A stretch of DNA of 64,000 bases from Bog-473 sp963721585. GTDB taxonomy: Bacteria > Actinomycetota > Acidimicrobiia > Acidimicrobiales > RAAP-2. Below, piece after piece: positions 1 to 8,681 of the stretch. Position 1 is the first letter of the stretch. Every line of letters begins with the position of its first letter. Where the stretch lies: the NCBI GenBank assembly GCA_963721585.1, contig CAVRJN010000008.1:372001-436000 (forward strand), written 5' to 3'. The notes under the pieces are model-generated. The model saw only the letters and a program-made list of their open reading frames with translations, was not told the DNA's origin and made no database searches. A program made the translations under genes and the position numbers.

Positions 1-558
1 GTTGTAGGGCAGCAGGTCGTGCCACATGGTCGGGACCATGATGCCGCGGATGCCCGGCTGCTCGGCCAGCCACTCGATCTCGGCCACGGACCGCTCGACG
101 CTGTGGGTGATCGGGACCAGCGCGATGCCGCCGTGACGTTCGGGACTGCGGCTGCACATCTCGGCCAGGAAGCGGTTGTGGGCCCGCGCCCCGGCGAAGG
201 CCAGCTCGGGGTCGGCGATGGCGCCCGCCGAGAGCCCGGCGCCGAAGGGCGGCGAGGCCATGCCCGTGATGGCGTCGGCGTCGGCGAACATGACCTCCGC
301 CGTGACGCCGTCGGCGTCGAGCTCCTTGTCGCGCTGGTCGATGTCCCAGGCGCCGCGCAACCCTTCCTCGTTGTCGGTCTCCCACCCCATGATGTAGTCG
401 TAATTCATCTGGAGGAGCTGGTCGCGGTTGGCGTGGCGCTCGGCCAGGTACTCGTCGAACTGGGAGTGGTAGGCCGGGTCGAGGTAGGGCCGGTAGCCCT
501 CGGCGGGCAGGCCGGCATGGGCGTCGGCGGAGATGATCAGGTAGCGGTCGTCGCTCAT
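1..558 (-). CDS. Amidohydrolase-family protein, N-terminal part (runs off window)
   Basis: These are the first 186 codons of a metal-dependent amidohydrolase (amidohydrolase 2, ACMSD-like TIM barrel); the C-terminus lies before position 1. The protein opens MSDDRYLIISADAHAG, where the Asp-Ala-His replaces the HxH motif of classical amidohydrolases. A conserved segment about DADGVTAEVMF follows, then a RAHNRF segment. It is a clear paralogue of the amidohydrolase at 1349-2590, which has the same layout. Its ATG overlaps the TGA of the upstream decarboxylase-like gene (ATGA, 555-558), so the two are probably translationally coupled. Family members hydrolyse or decarboxylate cyclic acids; the substrate cannot be read from the sequence. 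Confidence 0.85.
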   Translation of the reverse strand, partial: MSDDRYLIISADAHAGLPAEGYRPYLDPAYHSQFDEYLAERHANRDQLLQMNYDYIMGWETDNEEGLRGAWDIDQRDKELDADGVTAEVMFADADAITGMASPPFGAGLSAGAIADPELAFAGARAHNRFLAEMCSRSPERHGGIALVPITHSVERSVAEIEWLAEQPGIRGIMVPTMWHDLLPYN

Positions 559-1331
559 CGTTTCGCCCCGAGCACCGAGAGGTCGTCGTAGCGCTGGTGG
601 ATGAACGGCTCGACCCCGGCCCGGGGCACCGGACCGATGACGCGGCCCACCTGGGTGGAGGCCCGCTCCGTCCAGTTGAGGTCCACCATGCGGCGCACCA
701 CGAGATCGGCGATGGGATCCAGCGGCGCCTCCTTGAGGATGAGCTCGCCTTCAATCGACTCGTGCAGCCTCGTCCGCTCCGTCTTCTCGCCGTAGACGAG
801 CAGCGGGTCCTGGTCGAGCACACCCGCCTCCTCGCACGAGGGCGACAGCTTCAACCAGAAGTCGGTCTTCTCCAGCTCGTAGTTCTCGCGGGTCCCGGTC
901 ACCGTCCCCGTGACCTCGCAGATCACCGAGCCCATGCGCGCGATGTGGGCCGACACCCGGGCACCCTCCCGTGTGACCTCGACCTCGGCCAGCTTCTTGG
1001 GCTCACCGTTGATCTCGCGGCCGCCGATGAGCGACTGCTCCGTGGTCATCGGCATGAGGATGGGGTACTCCCCCAGCCGGTCCTCGTGACGCGCCTGCAC
1101 GCCGATCCACCCCGCGCCGAAGATCGGCAGCCCCGGCATCTCGACCCGGGTGATGGTGATGCGCACCAGCGGCTCGGGGCCCGGTTCGAGGGGCGGCGGG
1201 AGTACGGCCGCGATGATCTCGGGGTCCGTCTCGTAGATGGCGGTGACCGCCTCGGACCAGATGTCGGCCTTCTTGGCCTCGATCTCGCGGTTCACTTGCG
1301 TGGCTCGGGCGCCGTAGCGGACCGTCGTCAT
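555..1331 (-). CDS. Acetoacetate decarboxylase-family protein
   Basis: The 258-residue product resembles the acetoacetate decarboxylase fold family (PF06314). It has an early LPPPLEPGP segment and the NGEPKKL motif around residues 109-114. In characterised decarboxylases the GxPKK lysine forms the Schiff base, and both lysines (K112, K113) are present here. Length fits the family (about 240-270). It lies in a minus-strand operon after an amidohydrolase (17-nt gap) and overlaps the next amidohydrolase by 4 nt. A role in decarboxylating a beta-keto acid in a degradation pathway is an inference from the motif and neighbours. Many family members are not true acetoacetate decarboxylases. Confidence 0.75.
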   Translation of the reverse strand: MTTVRYGARATQVNREIEAKKADIWSEAVTAIYETDPEIIAAVLPPPLEPGPEPLVRITITRVEMPGLPIFGAGWIGVQARHEDRLGEYPILMPMTTEQSLIGGREINGEPKKLAEVEVTREGARVSAHIARMGSVICEVTGTVTGTRENYELEKTDFWLKLSPSCEEAGVLDQDPLLVYGEKTERTRLHESIEGELILKEAPLDPIADLVVRRMVDLNWTERASTQVGRVIGPVPRAGVEPFIHQRYDDLSVLGAKR

Positions 1332-1348
1332 GTGCCCTCCCTCTCAGC

Positions 1349-2590
1349 TCACCAGGCACGCAGGATCTGCGTGGGGTCGAACGCGTTGCAGGTCGTCGTG
1401 GTCGGCCAGTTCTCGGGCTTCAACGGCCGGGCGACCTCGGCCACCTCCGGGCCGACGCGGTCGCCGATCGGCCGCAGCCGGTCGAGGTCGAACCCGTAGA
1501 AGGACGCCGCCGTCGACTCCACCATGGCCCGCACCTCGGGCTCGGCGTAGTCGGCGAACGCCACCCGGAGCGCCTCGGTCGTGTAGGGGTAGCTGCCCTC
1601 GGAGTGCGGGTAGTCCGCCCCCCACATGACGTGGTCGATACCGAGGTCGCGGCACAGCGGTGCCTCGCTCGGGCGCAGGAAGCTGGCCCCGATCCAGAAA
1701 TTGCGGGCGAAGTACTCGGTCGGGGTCATCGTCATTTTCGCCGCCGCCGCACCGAAGAAGTTCGCCTCGGCCGCGTTGGCGGTCGTCATGCGGCCGTAGA
1801 ACCAGTCCAGCGTCTCGAGGCCGCGCGGCAGCCACGCCACGCCCTGCTCGGTGACGGCGAAGCGCAGGGTCGGATGGCGCTCGAGCACCCCCGAGAAGAT
1901 GAGATGCCAGACGGAACGGTGGCTGAACCAGGGGATCTCGATGAGCATCATCGCCCGCGCCGCCTCGTGCTCCCCGTAGTCGGGCAACGCGCTGCCGCCG
2001 TGGATGTTGATGGGCACGTCGAGATCGGCGCACACCTGCCAGAGCGGCTCGTAATGGTCCTCCCACAGGGGTGGCAGGTGCGAGTTGGGCGGGATGGAGG
2101 GCAGGAGGATGCCGCCGAAGGGGTCGAAGGTGGAGGCGGCCCAGCGCACCTCGTCGACGGCGTCGGCCATGTCGTTGGCGAAGACCTGCACAATGCCGGC
2201 GCGTCGTCCCGGCGTGGCAGCACAGAAGTCGGCCAGCCACCGGTTGTGCGCCTGCAGGCCGGCCCAGCGCCGTTCGTAGTCCTCAGGCGAGGGCGGCAGG
2301 GCGACCAGGTTTCCCTCGGCGAAGAAGGGAGGGACCGTATTGGGGAAGAGGACCTCGGCCGTGATGCCGTCGGCTTCGGTCTCGGCCAGGCGCCGGTCGC
2401 TGTCCCAGCTCCGGTAGGCGATCGGCGCGATGAGGTCCGCGTAGGGGTTCACGTACTCGGCGGCCCAGGCGTCGAACTCCTCGTGCCAGCTGGCCGCCAG
2501 GTAGGGCCGGTAGTCCCTGATGTCGCCGCCCGCGTGGCCGTCGGCCGAGACGACGGTGTAGCGCTCGCGTTCGGGCGCCGTCGCGCGCAT
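1349..2590 (-). CDS. Amidohydrolase-family (ACMSD-like) metal-dependent hydrolase
   Basis: This 413-residue protein has the amidohydrolase 2 pattern: SADGHAGG near the N-terminus, INIHGG in the middle, an SVWHLIFSGVLERHP segment, and GADYPHSEG near the C-terminus. The last supplies the conserved Asp and His ligands of the metal site. The chosen ATG at 2590 overlaps the stop of the upstream SDR by one base (TGATG). A longer frame extends upstream but runs inside the SDR gene, so it is rejected. It is paralogous to the truncated gene at 1-558. Hydrolysis or decarboxylation of a ring-cleavage-type acid is plausible; the substrate is unknown. Confidence 0.85.
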   Translation of the reverse strand: MRATAPERERYTVVSADGHAGGDIRDYRPYLAASWHEEFDAWAAEYVNPYADLIAPIAYRSWDSDRRLAETEADGITAEVLFPNTVPPFFAEGNLVALPPSPEDYERRWAGLQAHNRWLADFCAATPGRRAGIVQVFANDMADAVDEVRWAASTFDPFGGILLPSIPPNSHLPPLWEDHYEPLWQVCADLDVPINIHGGSALPDYGEHEAARAMMLIEIPWFSHRSVWHLIFSGVLERHPTLRFAVTEQGVAWLPRGLETLDWFYGRMTTANAAEANFFGAAAAKMTMTPTEYFARNFWIGASFLRPSEAPLCRDLGIDHVMWGADYPHSEGSYPYTTEALRVAFADYAEPEVRAMVESTAASFYGFDLDRLRPIGDRVGPEVAEVARPLKPENWPTTTTCNAFDPTQILRAW

Positions 2591-3462
2591 CAGCTCAGCG
2601 CCGCCGGGGGAAGCTGCCCGGCGCCGATCGCGTCCGCCCGGCGATGCAGCATGGACGCCGCCTCCTCGAGCCCGTAGCCGATGATGAAATCGCCCCGCTT
2701 CACGCCCTGCACGCAGAAACGGCCGAGCTCGCGCAGGTCCATGATGTCGACCGGGCGGCCCGCCGCCTCGAGGTGCGCCTTGAACTCCTCGAAGGTGGTG
2801 CCGGGCGCCGGCGGCCGCGGGCGTTCCCGCTGCAGGGCCTCGGGGCGATTGCGCTGGGCGGTCCACAGACCGGTGTCGAGCAGGCCGCCGGAGGGATAGA
2901 ACACGGAGGCCCGTAGGTCCGTGCCGGCGGCGATCAGCTGATGCGCCAACGCCTCGGTGAGGCACGAGATGGCCGCCTTGCTCGAGGCGTAGACCGACGC
3001 GTAGGGGACCGGCGCGATGCCGCCGTCCATGCTCGACGTGTTGATCACGACGCCGGGTTCCCCGGACGCGATCATGCGGGGCACGAACGAGAGCATGCCG
3101 TTGGCGACGCCGAAGACGTTGACCGAGAAGCACCAGGTCCAGTCGTTGGGCTCTTGCTCCCAGGGCCTCCCACCGCCGCCCGAGGTCACGCCTGCGTTGT
3201 TGAAGAGCAGGTGGCAGGCGCCTTCAGTGGCGAACACGTCCGCCGCCAGCGCCTCGACCGACGGTGCCGAAGAGACGTCGGTGACGACGCCGCGGACGCT
3301 GCCGTCAGCGCCGAGCTCCTTGACCGCCGCCTGGAGCACGGGCTCCTCGACGTCGGCGATGACGACCCGTGCCCCCTCCTCCAGCAGCGATTCGGTGATG
3401 CCGCGGCCGATGCCCGCTGCTCCCCCGGTGACAACGGCAACCTTGCCGTTCAGATCATCCAA
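2590..3462 (-). CDS. Short-chain dehydrogenase/reductase
   Basis: A 290-residue classical SDR and the first gene of the minus-strand operon 3462-1. It shows the NAD(P)-binding TGGAAGIG motif at residues 12-19, NNAG at 88-91, a catalytic Ser in the NTSS segment (about 143) and Y158-x3-K162. An acidic Asp after the second beta strand (VVIADVE) suggests NAD(H) preference. It is longer than a minimal SDR because of a C-terminal extension of about 60 residues. One-base overlap with the following amidohydrolase indicates co-translation. The alcohol or ketone substrate is not known. Confidence 0.9.
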   Translation of the reverse strand: MDDLNGKVAVVTGGAAGIGRGITESLLEEGARVVIADVEEPVLQAAVKELGADGSVRGVVTDVSSAPSVEALAADVFATEGACHLLFNNAGVTSGGGGRPWEQEPNDWTWCFSVNVFGVANGMLSFVPRMIASGEPGVVINTSSMDGGIAPVPYASVYASSKAAISCLTEALAHQLIAAGTDLRASVFYPSGGLLDTGLWTAQRNRPEALQRERPRPPAPGTTFEEFKAHLEAAGRPVDIMDLRELGRFCVQGVKRGDFIIGYGLEEAASMLHRRADAIGAGQLPPAALS

Positions 3463-3649
3463 CGCATGCCCCCGATTTCTGACGCCCCGTCAGCTTTCCA
3501 CCATAACGCTCACCAGCCGGCGTTTCAGGCCGAGGCCGGGCACGAAGGGTTCGCGCAATTCCACCAAAACGGTCCGCTCGATTCCACGTGGGACGGGAGG
3601 GGGTGCTGTAACGTGCATACCCTGGTTTCGGGAGCGGGAGGTGGCGGCG

Positions 3650-4183
3650 GTGCGGCAGCGGTCGAAGTGGATCGGGATCTGTAGCGGGGTACTCGGGCTG
3701 ACGTTGGCCCTGGCCCCCCTGACGGCGGCCTCGGCCAAGTCCCACAATTCGAAGAACCATTCGTCGAACGTCAAGGGATCGAACCCCGGCAGCGCCATGT
3801 GCGTGGACGTCAAGAACGAACAGAGCAGCACGAGCTCGACCGGGTCCGCCATTGAGAAGGCCATGACGTCGGGCAACTTCGCGGCAGCGAAGCAGGCGAT
3901 GCTCAGCGCCTACGACGCCGATCTCGCCAATGTGAACAAGGCACTGGCCGTGATCAAGACGGCCCCGGCCAACGTCCAGTCCGCCTTCAAAGCCCTGCTC
4001 ACGTTCGAAACGCAGTTCCGCAACGACATCCAGAACGCATCGAGCGAGCAGGCTCTCATCGCGTCCTTCGCGACCCTGGGCAAGAACACGTCGCTCGTGA
4101 CCGACGGCACGACCATCGCCAACTGGTACACGTCCGTCTGCGGCGGCACCCCGATCACGTCGACCACGGTGAGCATTCCGTAG
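3650..4183 (+). CDS. Small secreted protein of unknown function
   Basis: I do not recognise a family. The GTG at 3650 is preferred because GGGAGG (3636-3641) lies 8 nt upstream; a second GTG at 3641 is possible. The 177-residue product starts with a basic tip and a hydrophobic stretch ending in PLTAASAKS, a Sec signal peptide with a likely AxA cleavage site around residues 24-26. The mature part is Ser/Thr/Asn/Ala-rich and helical, with two cysteines (MCVDV near the start, TSVCGG near the end) that could form one disulfide. It is divergent from the SDR operon and followed 23 nt later by a DinB-like gene. Confidence 0.7.
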   Translation: MRQRSKWIGICSGVLGLTLALAPLTAASAKSHNSKNHSSNVKGSNPGSAMCVDVKNEQSSTSSTGSAIEKAMTSGNFAAAKQAMLSAYDADLANVNKALAVIKTAPANVQSAFKALLTFETQFRNDIQNASSEQALIASFATLGKNTSLVTDGTTIANWYTSVCGGTPITSTTVSIP

Positions 4184-4206
4184 CCGCACAGCCCGCACCC
4201 GCACCC

Positions 4207-4713
4207 GTGCCCGAGACTCCGCCACGGCTCGTGGTGCCCCGGCCCGGGGAAGCCGAGCCGCTCGACGAAATGCCCATGGCGCGGGCCTGGCTCCAGCACC
4301 TCCGCGACAGCGCCATCTTCAAGGTCGAGGGTCTCGATCCCGCGCAATTGCGCTGGCAACCCTCCCCGACGGCCAACTCGCTGGGGGTCATTGTGGTGCA
4401 CCTCGGCCTTTCCGAACGGCTCTGGCTCCGGGCCATCGCGGCCGGCGAGAGGATGGACATGGCCTGGCGCGCCCACATGTTCGAGCTCCCGGAAAGCTGG
4501 GGCGTGGCCGAAGCCGTCGCGTTCTACCGCGAGGAGAGCGCCCGGGTCGACGCCGTCCTCGATCGCGAGTCCTCGCTCGACCCTCCCTCCCGGGGCGACT
4601 TCCGCCCCACCACGTTCCGCTGGGCCGTGTTCCACCTCATCGAGGAGACGGCGCGCCACGTGGGGCACATGGACATCACCCGCGAGATGCTCGACGGCCG
4701 CGTCGGCCGCTGA
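4207..4713 (+). CDS. DinB/DUF664-family protein
   Basis: A 168-residue four-helix DinB-like protein of the DUF664 type common in actinobacteria. The metal-ligand pattern is visible: a His in VVHLGLSERLW and the paired histidines of HLIEETARHVGHMDI, which end with the typical REMLDG tail. Many members are thought to be metal- or mycothiol-dependent transferases; no specific reaction can be assigned. The start is a GTG at 4207. ATG codons at 4270 and 4276 would give a shorter, equally plausible protein that begins at the first helix. Confidence 0.8.
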   Translation: MPETPPRLVVPRPGEAEPLDEMPMARAWLQHLRDSAIFKVEGLDPAQLRWQPSPTANSLGVIVVHLGLSERLWLRAIAAGERMDMAWRAHMFELPESWGVAEAVAFYREESARVDAVLDRESSLDPPSRGDFRPTTFRWAVFHLIEETARHVGHMDITREMLDGRVGR

Positions 4714-4962
4714 GAGCCGCCGAGGTCGCCTTCACCCAGGTATCCGGCTCCGATTCCGCGGTTGAAGAGGGGGCCAGCCCCCGCTCGGAGCGCCCCCGGC
4801 CCCCCGGAGCCCGGCCTGCCCACCATGTGGCCCCATCCGCGTGCGATCCTTGTAGCGGAGACAGCCGGTACCGTGGCTGGGGCATCCCGCGTCACAGCAG
4901 GTGTCCGTGGGCGCAATAATTGCCGTAGTCAAGTTCGGGGCCTAGGAGGTCGAAAGACGGCC

Positions 4963-5607
4963 ATGGACGTAAAAGCAGACGAAGCAGGGCTCCGGCCCGA
5001 TCCGTTCGCCACGGCCACGGTGGAACGGCCGCCCACCGACAGCCAGGGTCGGCTGTTCAATGACGGCCACCCGAACTTCGCGGACACCGACAAGATCCCC
5101 GCCTACAGCCCAGCCGGTCCGGTTCGCTCCCGACCGAACCGGACGCTCCGGGTCCTCGTGGTCCTGGTGGCGCTGGTCGTGGTCGCCGCGGCGGCGACGC
5201 TCGGACTCGTCAAGGCGGGCATCATCGACAAGAGCGGGACGGGGAGCCCCAAGGCCACGGCGACGACACAGCGCCACGCGTCCGCCCAGGCGTCGAAGGT
5301 GCCGCTGGTGACCCAGGTCTCGACCGGATCCGGGACGGCCACCTACCGGGTCGACATGGCCGCGTACGTCGTGACGGTGACCACGACGACGGGCCGCTCG
5401 TGGGTCAGCATCGGCGCGTCCGGAAAGTCGCCGAGTTTCGAGGGCGTCCTGAATCCGAACAGTTCCCAGAAAGAGTTCCTTCTGGGACCCTCCCAGGTGG
5501 ACGTCGGCGCCGGGGGGACCAAGGTGACCGTGACGTCGGGCAAGCGGACCTCCACCCTGACGCCCATTTCGGCGCCCTTCAGCTACCAGTTCCTGGTCAA
5601 GTCCTGA
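4963..5607 (+). CDS. Membrane-anchored protein with RodZ-C-terminal-like (DUF4115) domain
   Basis: The ATG at 4963 is supported by AGGAGGT at 4944-4950, 12 nt upstream. The 214-residue protein has a polar N-terminal cytoplasmic region, one strong transmembrane helix (about residues 62-84), a Thr/Ser/Ala-rich linker, and a C-terminal beta-rich domain. That domain contains YVVTVTTTTGRSWVSIGASG and a GPSQVDVGAGGTKVTVTSG-like run. It resembles the DUF4115 domain found at the extracellular end of RodZ, but the cytoplasmic HTH of RodZ is absent. A cell-envelope role is inferred. It precedes the NlpC/P60 gene. Confidence 0.7.
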   Translation: MDVKADEAGLRPDPFATATVERPPTDSQGRLFNDGHPNFADTDKIPAYSPAGPVRSRPNRTLRVLVVLVALVVVAAAATLGLVKAGIIDKSGTGSPKATATTQRHASAQASKVPLVTQVSTGSGTATYRVDMAAYVVTVTTTTGRSWVSIGASGKSPSFEGVLNPNSSQKEFLLGPSQVDVGAGGTKVTVTSGKRTSTLTPISAPFSYQFLVKS

Positions 5608-5751
5608 CCACCCGCCGGGACGGGCCGGCGGCGACGGACGACGACTCTCCGGGTGGGGGCGCGGCCACGGCACCCAACTGACGCCCAAATCGCCCCGCCC
5701 ACCCCGGGTGCACGCCTTCAGGAAACCCCGGGGCGCGTCGAATCCCAGGTC

Positions 5752-7053
5752 GTGCCCACCGCGGACTCACCCCATCCGGGTCGACGCCGCCTCCCGGGCC
5801 GGCGCTCCGCCGGTGCGCTGGCCTTCTCCGCGGCCCGCACGGCCGTCGGTGCGCTCGCGGTTGTCGGCCTCGGGGTCGGCGCCGCCTCGGTCGCCGGCGC
5901 CACCACATCGGACCTCAGGGTCCAGAGCGCCCATTCCTCGGGCATCCCGTCGGACAGCTTCTGGCTGGCCGATGCGCAGGGCGCGGTGTGGAATTTCGGC
6001 AGGGCCGGCGCCCTCGGTTCGGCGGCGGGCCTGCCCCTCAATCACCCCATCGTCACCATCACCGCGACCAAGGACGACCAGGGTTACTGGCTGGCGGCCT
6101 CCGACGGAGGGATCTTCTCCTACGGCGACGCGTCCTTCTACGGTTCGACCGGGGCTCTCGCGCTCAACAAGCCCATCGTGGGCATGGCGGCGACCCCGGA
6201 CGGTAAGGGCTACTGGCTCGTCGCGTCCGACGGCGGGATCTTCAGCTTCGGCGACGCGACGTTCTACGGCTCGACCGGATCCATTGCGCTCAACAAGCCC
6301 ATCGTGGGGCTGGCACCGACCCCCGACGGCAAGGGCTACTGGCTGGTGGCCTCCGACGGCGGGGTCTTCAGCTTCGGTGACGCCGTCTTCGAAGGTTCGA
6401 CGGGGACCATCCACCTGGACCAGCCCATCGTGGGCATGGCGCCGACCCCCGACGGCAAGGGCTACTGGCTGGTGGCCTCCGACGGCGGGATCTTCAACTT
6501 CGGTGACGCCGGATTCGACGGCTCCGCGGCCGGAGGGCCTGCCCTCGACCCGGCCGAGCGGGTGGTCGCCAGTCCCTCGGGCCAGGGCTACTGGGTCGAG
6601 GACCAGAACGGCACGGCGTATCCCTTCGGTGACGCCACAGGGTCTCCTCCGGCCGAGGCGCTGATGTTCGCGCCCGTCACCCCCGGAGACAGGGCCGTCC
6701 TCTTCGCCTTCGCGCAACTCGGCAAGCCCTACATCTGGGGCGGCAACGGACCGGCGGGCTACGACTGCTCCGGGCTGGCGCTGGCCTCGTGGGAGAACGG
6801 CGACGACGTCGGCTTCGCCCGGGTGTCGGACGACCAGTACGAGACGGCGGGCCAGCCGGTCGCGCTGAGCTCGCTGGCGGCCGGAGATCTCGTGTTCTGG
6901 GGCTCCAGCCAGACCGACTGGACCAGCGTGTACCACACGGCCATCTACGTCGGCGGCGACCAGATCGTCGAGGCGACGGGCGACCAGGTGCAGTTGAACG
7001 CGCTCGGCCAATGGGGCTCGGGCGATCTCATGGCCAACGGGCGGCGCCCGTAG
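5752..7053 (+). CDS. Secreted NlpC/P60 peptidase with GYWLVASDGGIFSFGDA-type repeats
   Basis: The GTG at 5752 is chosen because it puts a signal-peptide-like hydrophobic segment (RSAGALAFSAAR onward, cleaved near VAGATT) close to the N-terminus; a GTG at 5653 would add 33 weakly supported residues. The 433-residue product carries about five copies of a beta-propeller-like repeat, several exactly 126 nt apart at the DNA level (CCCATCGTGGG at 6172, 6298, 6424). A C-terminal NlpC/P60 domain follows: catalytic Cys in YDCSGL, His in YHTAIYVGGD. Such enzymes cleave peptidoglycan stem peptides; the repeats may bind the wall. Similar repeats are common in Acidimicrobiia. Confidence 0.85.
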   Translation: MPTADSPHPGRRRLPGRRSAGALAFSAARTAVGALAVVGLGVGAASVAGATTSDLRVQSAHSSGIPSDSFWLADAQGAVWNFGRAGALGSAAGLPLNHPIVTITATKDDQGYWLAASDGGIFSYGDASFYGSTGALALNKPIVGMAATPDGKGYWLVASDGGIFSFGDATFYGSTGSIALNKPIVGLAPTPDGKGYWLVASDGGVFSFGDAVFEGSTGTIHLDQPIVGMAPTPDGKGYWLVASDGGIFNFGDAGFDGSAAGGPALDPAERVVASPSGQGYWVEDQNGTAYPFGDATGSPPAEALMFAPVTPGDRAVLFAFAQLGKPYIWGGNGPAGYDCSGLALASWENGDDVGFARVSDDQYETAGQPVALSSLAAGDLVFWGSSQTDWTSVYHTAIYVGGDQIVEATGDQVQLNALGQWGSGDLMANGRRP

Positions 7054-7115
7054 GTTCCCGCGCTGTCCGCCTGCCTGGCGGGGGCCGCGACGGCCGGCGC
7101 TAGCGTGCATCGACC

Positions 7116-8681
7116 ATGACGCCGGCACGAGACAACGCGATGGACCACGTGGTGCTCGTGCTGTTCGAGAACCGATCGTTCGACAACCTCCTCGGGCGCC
7201 TCTACGGGCCGGGTGACGTCGCGGCCTTCGAAGGGGTGATCGGCAAGGACCTCACCAACCCGATACCCGCCTGGGCCGAGCACGGCGCCGCGGCCGGGGT
7301 CGTCCCCTACGGGGTCTCCGACAGCATGGACGCGCCGGATCCCGACCCCGGCGAGGAGTACCAGCACACGAACACGCAGCTGTTCAACGTGCTCGACGAG
7401 GCCAACCGCTTCAAGGACGCCACAGAGATGGTGGCGCCCCACAACGCACCGCCGGCGGGCACCGTGTCGACGATGGAAGGTTTCGTCACCGACTACATCA
7501 GCTTCCTCACCTTCGAGCTGGGCCGGCAGCCGACCTACGAGGAATACAGCCAGATCATGACCGGCTTCACACCGGAGCAGGTCCCGGTGATCAGCGCGCT
7601 GGCCCGGGGCTTCGGGGTATTCGACCACTGGTTCAGCGAGGTCCCCTCGCAGACCCTGGCCAACCGGTCCTTCTGGACGGCCGCGACGTCATCGGGCTTC
7701 GTGGTGAACCGGCCGGTCACCAACTTCATGCGCCACAACACGGCGGAGACGATCTTCGACCGTCTGGAACGCTGCGGGAAGTCATGGAAGGTGTACGTGC
7801 TCGAGCCCGATCCCATCTCCTTCACCGGATTCATCCACATGGCCCGCCTCCGGGACCGCTTCGCGACCAACTTCGTCCCGTTCGCCGAGTTCGAAGCTGA
7901 CGCGGCCGCGGGCACGCTGCCCGACTTCAGCCTCATCGAACCCAACCTGCTGGCCGGCCACGGCGACTACCACCCCGCCTTCGGACGGGCCCTGATCGCA
8001 GGACTCGACGTGGAGATCGACGGGCCCTCCTCCGTCCTCGCGGGCGAGGCCTTCTTGGGCAGGATCTACGACGCCGTACGGTCCTCGGCCTCCACGCGTG
8101 GGTCGAACGCCTTCAACACCCTGCTCTTCGTCGGCTTCGACGAGCCGGGGGGCACCTACGACCACGTCCCACCGGGGGCTGCGACGGCACCGGACCTCAG
8201 TGCACCACCCCAGCTCGGGTTCACCTTCGACCGCTCGGGCTACCGGGTGCCGGCCGTGATCGTCTCGCCCTGGGTGCCTGCCGGCTCCGTCTTCACCGAC
8301 GAGTACCGCCACACCTCGCTGATGGCGACGCTGCGCCAGGCGTGGGGCCTGGGCGAGCCGTTCACGGCCCGCGAGGCGGCCGCACGCACCTTCGGGCATC
8401 TGCTCAGCCTCGAAACGCCACAGGCGCCTGCGACGTGGCCGACCGTCGAGCCCCTGCCGGTGCCGATCTTCCAGACCGAGCGGGTCAACAGCCTGCGGGC
8501 GCTGGGCACGCTCGGATGCCACATGTGCCACGGGCTCTACGAGCACGCGCGCCACGACGACAGCCTCCCCGACCCTCCGGCCTCCGACCCCAAGGTGTCG
8601 CCCGCGCTGGCCATCGACTTCGCCGTGCATCTCGGGGCCCGGCTCTTCCCGCGGCTCGTAACGCGTCCGTCAGTCCGCTGA
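7116..8681 (+). CDS. Phosphoesterase-family (phospholipase C/acid phosphatase-like) protein
   Basis: A 521-residue protein of the phosphoesterase family PF04185. The opening VLVLFENRSFDNLLG holds the conserved E-N-R-S-F-D metal site, and FDEPGGTYDHVPP and VPAVIVSPWVPAG are typical later blocks. Relatives are non-haemolytic phospholipases C and acid phosphatases. Unlike most of them, no Tat or Sec signal peptide is evident with the ATG at 7116, so this copy may be cytoplasmic. The C-terminal region contains CHMCH, a chance match to the haem motif CxxCH. Confidence 0.85.
   Translation: MTPARDNAMDHVVLVLFENRSFDNLLGRLYGPGDVAAFEGVIGKDLTNPIPAWAEHGAAAGVVPYGVSDSMDAPDPDPGEEYQHTNTQLFNVLDEANRFKDATEMVAPHNAPPAGTVSTMEGFVTDYISFLTFELGRQPTYEEYSQIMTGFTPEQVPVISALARGFGVFDHWFSEVPSQTLANRSFWTAATSSGFVVNRPVTNFMRHNTAETIFDRLERCGKSWKVYVLEPDPISFTGFIHMARLRDRFATNFVPFAEFEADAAAGTLPDFSLIEPNLLAGHGDYHPAFGRALIAGLDVEIDGPSSVLAGEAFLGRIYDAVRSSASTRGSNAFNTLLFVGFDEPGGTYDHVPPGAATAPDLSAPPQLGFTFDRSGYRVPAVIVSPWVPAGSVFTDEYRHTSLMATLRQAWGLGEPFTAREAAARTFGHLLSLETPQAPATWPTVEPLPVPIFQTERVNSLRALGTLGCHMCHGLYEHARHDDSLPDPPASDPKVSPALAIDFAVHLGARLFPRLVTRPSVR

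Noticed and set aside
8513..8530. CHMCH in the phosphoesterase as a c-type haem site
   Set aside because: No signal peptide or other cytochrome features; the motif is likely a coincidence in the C-terminal region.
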